DNA from: Rhodospirillales bacterium
Lineage (GTDB): Bacteria > Pseudomonadota > Alphaproteobacteria > MPNO01 > UBA2964
Length of the DNA: 12,331 nt
Direction: 5' to 3'
Assembly: GCA_002727395.1 (NCBI GenBank)
Contig: PBWY01000113.1
Coordinates: 1-12,331 of the forward strand
Shown: positions 1 to 7,099 of the stretch, one piece after another
How positions within the stretch are numbered: position 1 is the stretch's first letter
Layout of the letters: each line of letters opens with the position of its first letter
The notes under the pieces: generated by a model
Told to the model about the DNA's origin: nothing
The model's input: the letters and a program-made list of their open reading frames with translations, nothing else
The model's database searches: none
Position numbers and translations under genes: made by a program

Positions 1-1
1 T

Positions 2-160
2 GCCATTGAATTTCGTTCGGCATTAGAACTTTCGTATCAATTTAAAAATCGGCACCGTCTAGGGTTGATGATTTATCATCTTTCTAATGCCAGTCTTTCA
101 GATAATAACCCTGGGACAGAAATACTCAGTCTTGGTTATTCGGTTCCCGTTTCTTGGTAA
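2..160 (+). CDS. pagL: Lipid A 3-O-deacylase, PagL family (C-terminal end, partial)
   Basis: The reading frame enters from the left edge and ends at TAA 158-160, leaving 52 visible residues. PagL enzymes sit in the outer membrane and remove the 3-O-linked acyl chain of lipid A. The visible part carries the family's active-site pattern: a His (codon 77-79) and a Ser two residues later in YHLSNA, then NNPGTE, with the Glu 12 residues after the Ser. This is the spacing of the His-Ser-Glu triad in Pseudomonas PagL (H126, S128, E140). The chain ends in Trp, as expected for an outer-membrane barrel whose last residue is aromatic. The N-terminus and signal peptide lie outside the window. The sulfatase gene starts 36 bp downstream on the same strand, so co-transcription is possible, although it has its own good ribosome binding site. 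The family call is strong; the exact deacylation site is inferred from the family. Confidence 0.85.
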   Translation, partial: AIEFRSALELSYQFKNRHRLGLMIYHLSNASLSDNNPGTEILSLGYSVPVSW

Positions 161-185
161 AAGCATACATCGAATGAGATTAAAC

Positions 186-190
186 AGGGG
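186..190 (+). promoter_or_regulatory. Ribosome binding site of the sulfatase gene
   Basis: AGGGG lies six bases before the ATG at 197. It is the clearest Shine-Dalgarno element among the + strand genes here and fixes the sulfatase start. Confidence 0.7.
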
Positions 191-196
191 ATATTT

Positions 197-1654
197 ATGA
201 AGCCTACCAACGTACTTTTTATAATGGCCGATGAATACAATCGTGCCATGTTAGGCTGCAGTGGCCACCCTATCGTACAAACACCTAATTTGGATGCTTT
301 AGCGAAAAGTGGCACCCGTTTCACAAAAGCCTATACAAACTGTCCTATATGTGTGCCAGCGCGAGCGTCTTTAGCCACTGGGAGATATAATCACGATATT
401 CATTATTGGGATAATGCTACAGCTTATGACGGGCGTGTCACAAGCTGGGGCCACCGCCTTCAGGAAGCTGGTATTTTAGTTGAATCTATCGGCAAGCTTC
501 ATTATCGAAAGGATGACGATCCGATTGGATTTGATAAACGCCAAGTGCCCATGTATATCAAAGATGGAGTTGGCTCAATTACCGCTGCGATCAGGGACCC
601 AATGCCACCCTTTGACCCGGAATCCAAGAAAAAGCCGGGTTTTGCTGCTAAGGCCTGTGCTGGTGAGTCGGATTATACGAAATATGACTTACGTGTTGCC
701 GAGCTCGCTTCACAATGGCTGGGTAATGTGGGCAAATATCGCAATACTAAACCTTGGTGTTTATTTGTAAGTTTTTTATCTCCGCACTATCCTTTGACGG
801 TGCCCGAACCCTATTACAGTATGTACAGACCTGATGACATGCCTGGTCCAAAACTGGATCCAGAAGAGGGATATCATCGTCACCCTTGGGTAGAGATTTT
901 GGCTCAGAGACAACCTCATGCTAACTGTTTGACACCAGAAAAATCTAAGGCCGCAGTGGCGGCATATCTCGGGTTATGTTCTTTTGTTGATAATCAAATT
1001 GGTCTTATATTGAAGAGCCTTGAAGCCGCGGGATTAAGGGAGAATACACGAATAATCTTTACAAGTGATCATGGTGAAAACGCCGGAGCCCGTGGGTTAT
1101 GGGGAAAATCTGTATTTTATGAAGAAAGTACTGGTATACCGATGTTAATTTCCGGCCCTGATATTTCTGCAGGGTCCGTGTGTGATACCCCTGTTTCCTT
1201 AGTAGATATTTATCCAACCATTATTAAGTCTACTGGTGTGCAAGAAAAGCCAGATGACAATAATCTTCCCGGTTGTTCTTTACTTGAGGTTGCTGTGCGA
1301 AAAAAAAATAAAAACCGGGCTATCTTCAGCCAATACCATGCAAGTGCTTCGCCTACTGGAGGGTTTATGATTCGCAAGGGTAAGTTCAAATTCAATTACT
1401 ATGTCGATTATCATTCAGAGCTTTTTGATCTGGATGTGGACCCAGATGAAGAGACGAATTTGGCGCAAGATCCAAAATATGCCGAGGTTTGTACGGAATA
1501 TGAAAAGCTGCTGCGCGAAATTGTAGATCCGGAGGTTGCTGACCGCCAAGCTAAGGATGACCAAAATGCAATGATTGATTTTCATGGCGGGAGGGAAAAA
1601 ATTTTACGGGATAAAATGGGCGTTCAATCTTTTACCCCCGCACCGGCGATTTGA
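197..1654 (+). CDS. Sulfatase-family hydrolase (arylsulfatase / choline-sulfatase / phosphonate monoester hydrolase type)
   Basis: This 485-residue alkaline-phosphatase-superfamily enzyme is expected to hydrolyse a sulfate or phosphonate ester with a formylglycine nucleophile. Visible elements are an N-terminal strand with metal ligand D12, the CVPAR motif (C52-R56, the CxPxR signature whose Cys is converted to formylglycine), GKLH (K100, H102), SPH (H197), SDHGE (metal ligands D291, H292) and K304. All core catalytic positions are therefore present. Metal ligands at D12, C52, D291 and H292 resemble the layout in phosphonate monoester hydrolases, and position 13 is Glu rather than the second Asp of classical arylsulfatases. 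There is no signal peptide, so the enzyme is probably cytoplasmic. The start is supported by AGGGG at 186-190, six bases before ATG. No neighbouring transporter or sulfotransferase identifies a substrate. The family is certain; the substrate is unknown. Confidence 0.9.
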   Translation: MKPTNVLFIMADEYNRAMLGCSGHPIVQTPNLDALAKSGTRFTKAYTNCPICVPARASLATGRYNHDIHYWDNATAYDGRVTSWGHRLQEAGILVESIGKLHYRKDDDPIGFDKRQVPMYIKDGVGSITAAIRDPMPPFDPESKKKPGFAAKACAGESDYTKYDLRVAELASQWLGNVGKYRNTKPWCLFVSFLSPHYPLTVPEPYYSMYRPDDMPGPKLDPEEGYHRHPWVEILAQRQPHANCLTPEKSKAAVAAYLGLCSFVDNQIGLILKSLEAAGLRENTRIIFTSDHGENAGARGLWGKSVFYEESTGIPMLISGPDISAGSVCDTPVSLVDIYPTIIKSTGVQEKPDDNNLPGCSLLEVAVRKKNKNRAIFSQYHASASPTGGFMIRKGKFKFNYYVDYHSELFDLDVDPDEETNLAQDPKYAEVCTEYEKLLREIVDPEVADRQAKDDQNAMIDFHGGREKILRDKMGVQSFTPAPAI

Positions 1655-1804
1655 GGGTCATCTGAGTTGATAATTGATGGGAAGGAGGGTTAGAGGCTTC
1701 AGAAGAATTAAGTCTATGTTGTATTCTTTACCGAACATCTAATCTAAACTTCTAATAAAACATTCATAGTTGTGCTCTTGGTGAAGGCGAGTTAGTCAGA
1801 ACTT
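1655..1804. other. Intergenic region between the sulfatase and queC
   Basis: These 150 bp hold no open frame and no convincing terminator, riboswitch or promoter. A short GAAG...CTTC pairing (around 1681-1701) has no following T-run. The queC promoter presumably lies here but cannot be placed. Confidence 0.4.
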
Positions 1805-2533
1805 ATGCAAGAAAATGATAAGTGTTTAGTGTTATTTTCGGGGGGGCAAGATAGTTCCATCTGTCTGGCATGGGCAATTCAAAATTTTAAAAAAACTGAA
1901 ACAATTGGGTTTGATTATGGACAAAGACATAAAATTGAATTGGAATCCCGTGAGAAAATTTTAGCTTCTTTAAGAACAACTTTTCCCGCATGGGATTATA
2001 AGCTCGGTAAAGATCATTTGCATTCTATTCCTACGTTAGGAGATATAAGCGAGACTGCTTTGACCCGAGATGTGGAGATAACCTTTGCAGAGGGTAACTT
2101 ACCGAATACCTTCGTTCCCGGACGAAATTTGATATTTCTAACATTGGCAGCAGTAGTCGCTTACCGACGAAATATTCGTAATATTATTATGGGCGTTGGT
2201 GAGGTTGATTATTCGGGTTATCCGGATTGCCGTGAAGAATCCGTTTCAGCCATGGAAAGCGCTCTAAATATTGGCATGGATTCTAAATTTGTATTGCATA
2301 CACCTTTGATGAAACTTGATAAAACGGAAATTTGGGAAATGGGATATCGAATAGGTGGAGCTGTATTTACTGATATTGTAATAGAGTATAGCCATAGTTG
2401 TTATCTTGGGGACCGGAATTTAAGACATGATTGGGGGTATGGGTGTGGTAATTGTCCCGCCTGCACTTTAAGAGCTGCCGGATATGAGGGTTATATTGAA
2501 AAGACTACTAGAGCGCCAAAAATACTGGAATAA
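1805..2533 (+). CDS. queC: 7-cyano-7-deazaguanine synthase QueC
   Basis: QueC converts 7-carboxy-7-deazaguanine to preQ0 with ATP and ammonia, a cytoplasmic step in making the tRNA nucleoside queuosine. The 242-residue protein has the PP-loop ATP-binding signature SGGQDSS at residues 12-18. Near the C-terminus it has the zinc site, C199 followed by C214-x2-C217-x2-C220 within a GYGCGNCPAC segment. Internal family signatures such as FVPGRN and GYPDCR are also present. Length is normal for QueC (about 220-245 residues). ATG 1805 is the only sensible start, since an in-frame TAG lies at 1793-1795; no strong Shine-Dalgarno is visible. No other queuosine gene is in the window, and I saw no preQ1 riboswitch in the 150 bp upstream. 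The product assignment is secure. Confidence 0.95.
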   Translation: MQENDKCLVLFSGGQDSSICLAWAIQNFKKTETIGFDYGQRHKIELESREKILASLRTTFPAWDYKLGKDHLHSIPTLGDISETALTRDVEITFAEGNLPNTFVPGRNLIFLTLAAVVAYRRNIRNIIMGVGEVDYSGYPDCREESVSAMESALNIGMDSKFVLHTPLMKLDKTEIWEMGYRIGGAVFTDIVIEYSHSCYLGDRNLRHDWGYGCGNCPACTLRAAGYEGYIEKTTRAPKILE

Positions 2534-2609
2534 TATCATTTAGAATTAAGCTGTCTTATAAGTCTAATGCCACGGGTGTCCTTAAAATATATTTATAAAA
2601 CTTTAATTT

Positions 2610-2638
2610 TTGATTAGTTTTACCGATAATTTTATAAT
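2610..2638 (+). promoter_or_regulatory. Sigma70-like promoter of the tRNA-Arg gene
   Basis: TTGATT at 2610-2615 (four of six matches to TTGACA) is separated by exactly 17 bp from a perfect TATAAT at 2633-2638. The predicted transcript start near 2645 gives a leader of about 44 nt before the tRNA. The location just upstream of a tRNA and the ideal spacing make this one of the best promoter matches in the window. It is a motif call only. Confidence 0.6.
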
Positions 2639-2675
2639 CGTTTAGGACCTCTGAAACAGAAGTTGTTAAATGTTA

Positions 2676-2774
2676 TGAGGTGTTTCGTGGTCCTGTAGCT
2701 CAGTAGGATAGAGCACCAGATTCCTAATCTGGGGGTCACAAGTTCGAATCTTGTCAGGATCACGAAGCACCTCA
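2676..2774 (+). repeat. Inverted repeat flanking the tRNA (extended precursor stem)
   Basis: The 13 bases just before the tRNA (2676-2688) are complementary to the 13 bases beginning at the discriminator (2762-2774), with a single G-U wobble. Together with the seven acceptor pairs, the primary transcript could form a continuous stem of about 20 bp. Pairing stops at A2675/A2775. The repeat is read directly from the sequence; its role in processing or stability is inference. Confidence 0.8.
2689..2762 (+). tRNA. tRNA-Arg (anticodon CCU)
   Basis: A full cloverleaf can be folded by hand. The acceptor stem is GGTCCTG with CAGGATC (one G-U pair), followed by T8-A9. The D arm is GCTC/GAGC and the anticodon stem is CCAGA/TCTGG, with the seven-base loop TTCCTAA giving anticodon CCT (reads AGG). 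The variable loop has five bases, and the T arm is ACAAG/CTTGT with loop TTCGAAT. The discriminator base is A at 2762. CCA is not encoded (CGA follows), so the end must be added after processing. A good promoter lies about 50 bp upstream. The flanks are unusually complementary (see the separate entry). No integrase or repeated 3' end is seen, so there is no evidence of use as an integration site. Confidence 0.95.
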
Positions 2775-2789
2775 ATACTATTGGAAACA

Positions 2790-2815
2790 TTGGAATAATA
2801 TTCCAAATTATTTTT
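2790..2815 (+). terminator. Possible intrinsic terminator after tRNA-Arg
   Basis: A perfect AT-rich hairpin (TTGGAATA / TATTCCAA, 2790-2806, effectively a short stem with a tight loop) is followed by ATTATTTTT. The position 28 bp after the tRNA suits termination, but the low GC content of the stem makes it weak. Confidence 0.4.
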
Positions 2816-2944
2816 AATATTTTGTATTTATTTTTAAATAAGGAATTTTACAATTAACTTTCTTCCATCAAATATAAAGTGCAATATCCTATATACGCAT
2901 GGTTGGTGCCCGTTGGTAATTATATTCTTCCGCAGTCAAATTCC

Positions 2945-3697
2945 ATGGATTTAGCGTGGATTACAGGTGCAAGCTCTGGGATTGGGAGAGCGGTTTCTTT
3001 GGAATTGACAAGACGAGGTTGGAAGGTCGTCGCAAGTTCGCGCGATGAGTCGGACCTCAATAGTCTCGCAACAGAAGCTTCTGTGTTTAGCGGCCAAATA
3101 GTCCCATGTCCCCTAGACATAACAGTGGGCGAAACAGTTAGGGAGACAGTTGAAAAAATAGAAGGCAAATATGGACCTATTGATTTAGCGGTTCTTAATG
3201 CAGGAACTTATAATAGGTTTGAGGTTTCTGAATTCTCCTCAAAATATTTCCGGGATCATATAGATCTTAATTTGATGGGAACTGTGCACTGCCTTGATCC
3301 CTTGCTTAAATTTATGAGACGTAGATCTAGGGGGCATATAGCTGTTGTATCCTCACTAACGGCTTATAGAGGGCTACCTTATGCTAGTGCTTATGGAGCT
3401 ACTAAGGCGGCACTTACTAATATGTGTGAAGGGTTAAAACCTGAGCTTGATTTCTATGGAATAAATATCACCGTAATTCATCCGGGCTTTGTGAAAACAC
3501 CACTGACAGATAAAAATCAATTTTTTATGCCTTTTCTGATCGATGCTGAAGATGCTGCTTGTCGTATTGTTAACGGCTTGGAACGTAAAAAATTCGAAAT
3601 AGCTTTTCCAAGGCGTTTCGCCTTTCTTTTAAAGATAGCGAGTTTTCTACCCCATAGTCTTTATTTTAAGCTTGTACGAAAATTAGTTAAGGCCTGA
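2945..3697 (+). CDS. SDR-family NAD(P)-dependent oxidoreductase
   Basis: This is a classical short-chain dehydrogenase/reductase of 250 residues from the chosen ATG. The nucleotide-binding TGASSGIG is at residues 7-14, NAG at 85-87, the tetrad Asn at N109, the catalytic Ser at S137 and YGATK at Y150/K154. The C-terminal stretch after residue 220 is hydrophobic and basic and may touch the membrane. An upstream in-frame GTG at 2879 would add 22 residues before the Rossmann strand. ATG 2945 is preferred because SDRs normally begin only a few residues before TGxxxGIG, although no clear Shine-Dalgarno supports either start. The gene is convergent with the MFS gene of the lipid-modification operon, with 3 bp between the stops. 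SDRs often accompany this type of operon, so a role in acyl-chain or lipid redox chemistry is plausible, but the substrate is unknown. Confidence 0.88.
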   Translation: MDLAWITGASSGIGRAVSLELTRRGWKVVASSRDESDLNSLATEASVFSGQIVPCPLDITVGETVRETVEKIEGKYGPIDLAVLNAGTYNRFEVSEFSSKYFRDHIDLNLMGTVHCLDPLLKFMRRRSRGHIAVVSSLTAYRGLPYASAYGATKAALTNMCEGLKPELDFYGINITVIHPGFVKTPLTDKNQFFMPFLIDAEDAACRIVNGLERKKFEIAFPRRFAFLLKIASFLPHSLYFKLVRKLVKA

Positions 3698-3700
3698 CTC

Positions 3701-5059
3701 TCAACTTGTGATTGGTCCTTTCATTTGACGTCTTTCCAAAATCTGCCGGATAACATTTTGTTTCTTTGGCGTGAGTGGGTAGTGCCATATTAATGCTATT
3801 GCCAATAATTTTAAGCCGACTGGAACAGCAGCATAGATTATGGACAGAGCAAATAGGTTATTTCCTTTCTTGAGGAAATCCGGCGAAAAACCAAGAGAGT
3901 CGAGGACAGGAAAAGCAACGGCTACAGATAAAGCTAGTGCAAGTTTTGTGGTTAGGCTCCAGATCGAGAACATTGTCCCACTGCAGTCTTTTCCAGAACG
4001 AAATAGTTCGAATTCAATAACGTCAGCCTGAATAGCAGGGGGTAATGATAAATCGGCTCCCAAAGCGAGACCAGTAATAATACAGATAAAACTAAAGGCA
4101 AATATATCGTGAGGGCCCAAACTTGGAACCGCTATAAATGCTATACACGCCAAAAACATGGCCCAGCACCAAGTCCGGTGCTTTCCGATAAAGTGACTCA
4201 ACAATAACCAAATGGGGATTCCAATAACCCCTGAGAAAAAATATATAAAAGTAAGCAACCCCCGTTCTACGATACTAGCCTCTAGTATAAATTTCATAAA
4301 TAAAATGAATAAAACGGCCGGTATTCCATTAGCCAAACTATTGATGAACCAACCAAAAATGAGAAGAAGGAACGGCTTATTCGTTGTAATACTGCGGATT
4401 AAAAAGCATAGGTTTTGTTTTCTTGACGAGATGGGTTTTTTACGTGTGGGGTCATCTACAGTAAATAAAAGAATGACGAATAAGAAACACCCTACTCCAA
4501 GTACCACGAAAGCGACGAGCTTTAATGCTCCGCGTTCGCTATAGCCCAAACTGGCGGCGATAGCTCCTATAGCCACTGCCGTGATTATTCCAAGAATTGT
4601 AAATATTTCACGTACAGAGGTGATTTTTATCCTTCCATGATAATCTTCGGAAAGTGAGGCCCCCCACGCAAGGTAGGGGATATTGACAAGGGTCCAGCCA
4701 AAATAAAGCACTATCGCCCAGAGGCCTAGGTACCAAATACTGATGTTTTGGTCTGGGGTGAGAAGAAAAAATAAACCAGTACCACCCAAAATCGTACCGA
4801 ACCCTATAAGGGGTTTTTTACATCCCCACCTGGTATTTAAATTATCGGATATATAGCCGATCACCGGATCAGATAAAACATCAAAACTGCGTGCAAGAAA
4901 TAGTGCAATTCCTGTCGATGTAAGTCCTAAACCCAGTGTATCCGCATAAAGTGGCGGAAGCATAACAAGCAAGGGTATTGTAGGTATGCCGAGGACAAAA
5001 GCGGCAGAACCATAGCGAATATTATGCCAGGATTTATTATTTTTATAATTAACTCTCAA
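3701..5059 (-). CDS. MFS transporter, GPH (glycoside-pentoside-hexuronide:cation symporter)-like
   Basis: This inner-membrane protein of 452 residues has about 12 hydrophobic segments. It carries the GPH-type signature early in the chain: ARSFDVLSDPVIGYISD, with D60, D64 and D72, after the second transmembrane segment. Despite the family name, relatives in fatty-acid-modification clusters have no proven sugar substrate. The start is a TTG inside the end of the preceding methyltransferase gene (11-bp overlap), which suggests translational coupling; no strong Shine-Dalgarno is seen. It is the last gene of the minus-strand operon, and the SDR gene ends 3 bp beyond its stop. By context it may move a lipid-related or precursor molecule, but that is inference. 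Confidence 0.85.
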   Translation of the reverse strand: MRVNYKNNKSWHNIRYGSAAFVLGIPTIPLLVMLPPLYADTLGLGLTSTGIALFLARSFDVLSDPVIGYISDNLNTRWGCKKPLIGFGTILGGTGLFFLLTPDQNISIWYLGLWAIVLYFGWTLVNIPYLAWGASLSEDYHGRIKITSVREIFTILGIITAVAIGAIAASLGYSERGALKLVAFVVLGVGCFLFVILLFTVDDPTRKKPISSRKQNLCFLIRSITTNKPFLLLIFGWFINSLANGIPAVLFILFMKFILEASIVERGLLTFIYFFSGVIGIPIWLLLSHFIGKHRTWCWAMFLACIAFIAVPSLGPHDIFAFSFICIITGLALGADLSLPPAIQADVIEFELFRSGKDCSGTMFSIWSLTTKLALALSVAVAFPVLDSLGFSPDFLKKGNNLFALSIIYAAVPVGLKLLAIALIWHYPLTPKKQNVIRQILERRQMKGPITS

Positions 5060-6311
5060 TGTTCTTTTTTAAAAGAAATTGTCCGACGTTGATTGTTCCT
5101 GCTTGGAAGCCTGCAGCGGTATAGTTGAGATAATATTCCCATAGGCGTTTAAAACGCCCGTCAAAACCCAGAGCTTCTATCTGTCTCCAATTATCAATAA
5201 ACCGGTCATGCCATCGATCAAGAGTTGTTCCATAAGAGCTACCAAAACTGAAACATTCACTAACACCTAGGCCGACTTTTTGAGCTTGTTTTTCCATCAT
5301 TTTAGGTGAGATTAGCATGCCACCAGGGAAGATATGACGCTGAATAAAATCAGTTTTTTTTCGATAATTTGCAAATCTTTTATCCGGTACGAAAATGACT
5401 TGTATGATGGCTTTTCCGCATGGCGCCAGATTTTTGGCAATAGTATTAAAAAAGTCTGGCCAATAAGCCTCGCCAACAGCCTCTAACATTTCAATGGAGA
5501 CTATTCTGTCATAGGTCCCTGACACCTCACGGTAATCTGATAATTGGATTTTTGCGTTATTGTTCAAGCCAGCTTTTTGAATACGATTACAAGCGTAATC
5601 AAACTGCTCCCCAGAAATGGTAATGCCAGTAACTTTGGCTCCTGTCTCTTTAGCAACTAATTCTGCAAAACCGCCCCACCCACACCCAATTTCCAGTACA
5701 CGATGATTTGATTTTATACCCAGTGTTTTGATTATTCTGCGATATTTTTTTAACTGAGCTTCCTCTAGGGATGACCCGGGGTCTTCATAAAACCCGGATG
5801 AATAAGTCATCGATGAATCAAGCCAAAGCTTATAAAAATCATTTCCCATGTCGTAATGATAAGAAATATTTCTTTTACTTCCCTTTTTCGAGTTGCGACT
5901 TAAAATCCTAAAAATCTTTCTGGGTATCTTTACCAAATAATTACCCGATAACCTCGTTCTGAATTTTTCTTGATTTTCAATACCAAATTGAAACAGCTCT
6001 TTGAGCGATGGTGTCGACCAGTCTCCATTAACATAGCCCTCACCCAGACCTATGTAGCCACCAAAGCAAAGCCTCAATATACCGGAGTATGACCTGAATT
6101 TTATGATTGCATTTGGCCCTTTTTTCGCCGTTTTGCATTTTATCTCTTTCTGGTCAGGGAGGATAAAATGGATGCCGCCACACTCCAGATTATTGGCTAG
6201 GCGCTTTAATAAGAAACAACAAAATAATCCACTGATAGCTGATGTCATTCTTCGAGGTATATCTAAAAACCAAGATAGTTGACTTCTCGGGCGTTCAATT
6301 TTTGAAGACAT
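5049..6311 (-). CDS. Cyclopropane-fatty-acyl-phospholipid synthase-family SAM methyltransferase (likely methyl-fatty-acid type)
   Basis: This 420-residue soluble or membrane-peripheral enzyme is expected to act on unsaturated acyl chains of phospholipids using S-adenosylmethionine. Visible elements are YHYDMGNDFY (151-160), the SAM loop LEIGCGWGG (206-214), SIEMLEAVG (E274, E278), IQRHIFPGG (323-331) and FGSSY (Y360). The residue aligning with the bicarbonate-contacting Cys139 of E. coli Cfa is Ser (S172 in TYSSGFY), and the position of His266 appears to be Gln (Q304). Both point away from a standard cyclopropane synthase and toward the methyltransferase branch that includes UfaM-like proteins. 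AAGAGG lies seven bases before ATG and overlaps the DUF1365 stop. The gene follows DUF1365 by 11 nt and overlaps the MFS gene. The family is certain; the exact product is inferred. Confidence 0.88.
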   Translation of the reverse strand: MSSKIERPRSQLSWFLDIPRRMTSAISGLFCCFLLKRLANNLECGGIHFILPDQKEIKCKTAKKGPNAIIKFRSYSGILRLCFGGYIGLGEGYVNGDWSTPSLKELFQFGIENQEKFRTRLSGNYLVKIPRKIFRILSRNSKKGSKRNISYHYDMGNDFYKLWLDSSMTYSSGFYEDPGSSLEEAQLKKYRRIIKTLGIKSNHRVLEIGCGWGGFAELVAKETGAKVTGITISGEQFDYACNRIQKAGLNNNAKIQLSDYREVSGTYDRIVSIEMLEAVGEAYWPDFFNTIAKNLAPCGKAIIQVIFVPDKRFANYRKKTDFIQRHIFPGGMLISPKMMEKQAQKVGLGVSECFSFGSSYGTTLDRWHDRFIDNWRQIEALGFDGRFKRLWEYYLNYTAAGFQAGTINVGQFLLKKNIES

Positions 6312-6322
6312 CAGATAACCTC

Positions 6323-7099
6323 TTACTTAGATTTATCACTCAATTTTCCATTTAAAGTGGCTATATGTTTTATATAGGGAATGTTCTTTAAATATAGTCT
6401 TAGAGCTTCCCAGTGAATTCCCATAATCACTTTTATTGTCATGAGTGGAAAATATATAAATGTTTTTGCTAAACTTAGGTCGTTAAAGGGACGCTTTGTG
6501 GCCTTAAAAGAAGCTGCCATTAAAAGTCCTTCACTATCCTCCACTCGCATAACAATGCGCACTAACTCGCTAGGTGGCTGGACCCGAAATTTATATTGGC
6601 AATTCATCTCAATAAAAGGGGAAACATAAAATTTTTTTTCTTCAGTCTGACGAATGATACTGTCAAAGGATCCCTTTACCTCAATAACATAGGTATACCT
6701 TTCACCAAAAGTGTTGTGAACTTCATATACAATTGAGAGAAGCTTGCCGCTTTCTGCATAACAAAAGTAAACGCTTAGTGGGTTAAAGGCATAGCCTAAT
6801 ATTCTTGGATAACAAAGTAACTTTATCTGGTGTGGATCTTCTTTCTGCCCTGCTTCTTTCAGAAGATTTCTAACCCAGTGGCCCATTTCTCCTTTTTTGA
6901 GGTTTGTGGTCCCGAAGTCTCGATCAAAGATCGAAAAAAGGTTCCATTTATTATATGAAAATAATCTACTCTTTGATGAAATCTTATCTAATTGATCAAT
7001 ATCAACTAATATAGAGAATACCCTATATTGGAGCCGATGTTTACGGGGGCGCTTGCGTTCGTGCACCACTTCTCCAAAGTATAGGTCAGCCGTTTTCAT
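6323..7099 (-). CDS. DUF1365 domain-containing protein
   Basis: This 258-residue protein is recognised as DUF1365. The N-terminus has LYFGEVVHERKRPRKHR (residues 6-22) leading into a YRVF strand, and the middle has YAFNPLSVYFCY (103-114) and EVHNTFGE (126-133), the most conserved stretches of the family. No signal peptide is present; a hydrophobic patch near residues 215-230 could contact the membrane. The biochemical role is not established. The family is almost always found beside an FAD amine-oxidase-like protein and a Cfa homologue, as here. Its ATG overlaps the TGA of the upstream oxidoreductase (ATGA, 4 bp), indicating tight translational coupling. I infer a supporting role in modification of phospholipid acyl chains. 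Confidence 0.9.
   Translation of the reverse strand: MKTADLYFGEVVHERKRPRKHRLQYRVFSILVDIDQLDKISSKSRLFSYNKWNLFSIFDRDFGTTNLKKGEMGHWVRNLLKEAGQKEDPHQIKLLCYPRILGYAFNPLSVYFCYAESGKLLSIVYEVHNTFGERYTYVIEVKGSFDSIIRQTEEKKFYVSPFIEMNCQYKFRVQPPSELVRIVMRVEDSEGLLMAASFKATKRPFNDLSLAKTFIYFPLMTIKVIMGIHWEALRLYLKNIPYIKHIATLNGKLSDKSK

Noticed and set aside
1655..1804. preQ1 riboswitch in front of queC
   Set aside because: No compact stem-loop with the A-rich tail and pseudoknot sequence of preQ1 aptamers was found in this stretch.
2689..2820. tRNA-Arg as an attachment site of an integrated element
   Set aside because: No integrase and no duplicate of the tRNA 3' end is visible. The genes downstream look like core lipid-metabolism genes.
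2879..2944. Upstream in-frame GTG that would lengthen the SDR by 22 residues
   Set aside because: The extra residues precede the Rossmann strand, which normally begins almost at the N-terminus. A TATAAA at 2873-2878 might even be a promoter element, and no Shine-Dalgarno supports the GTG.
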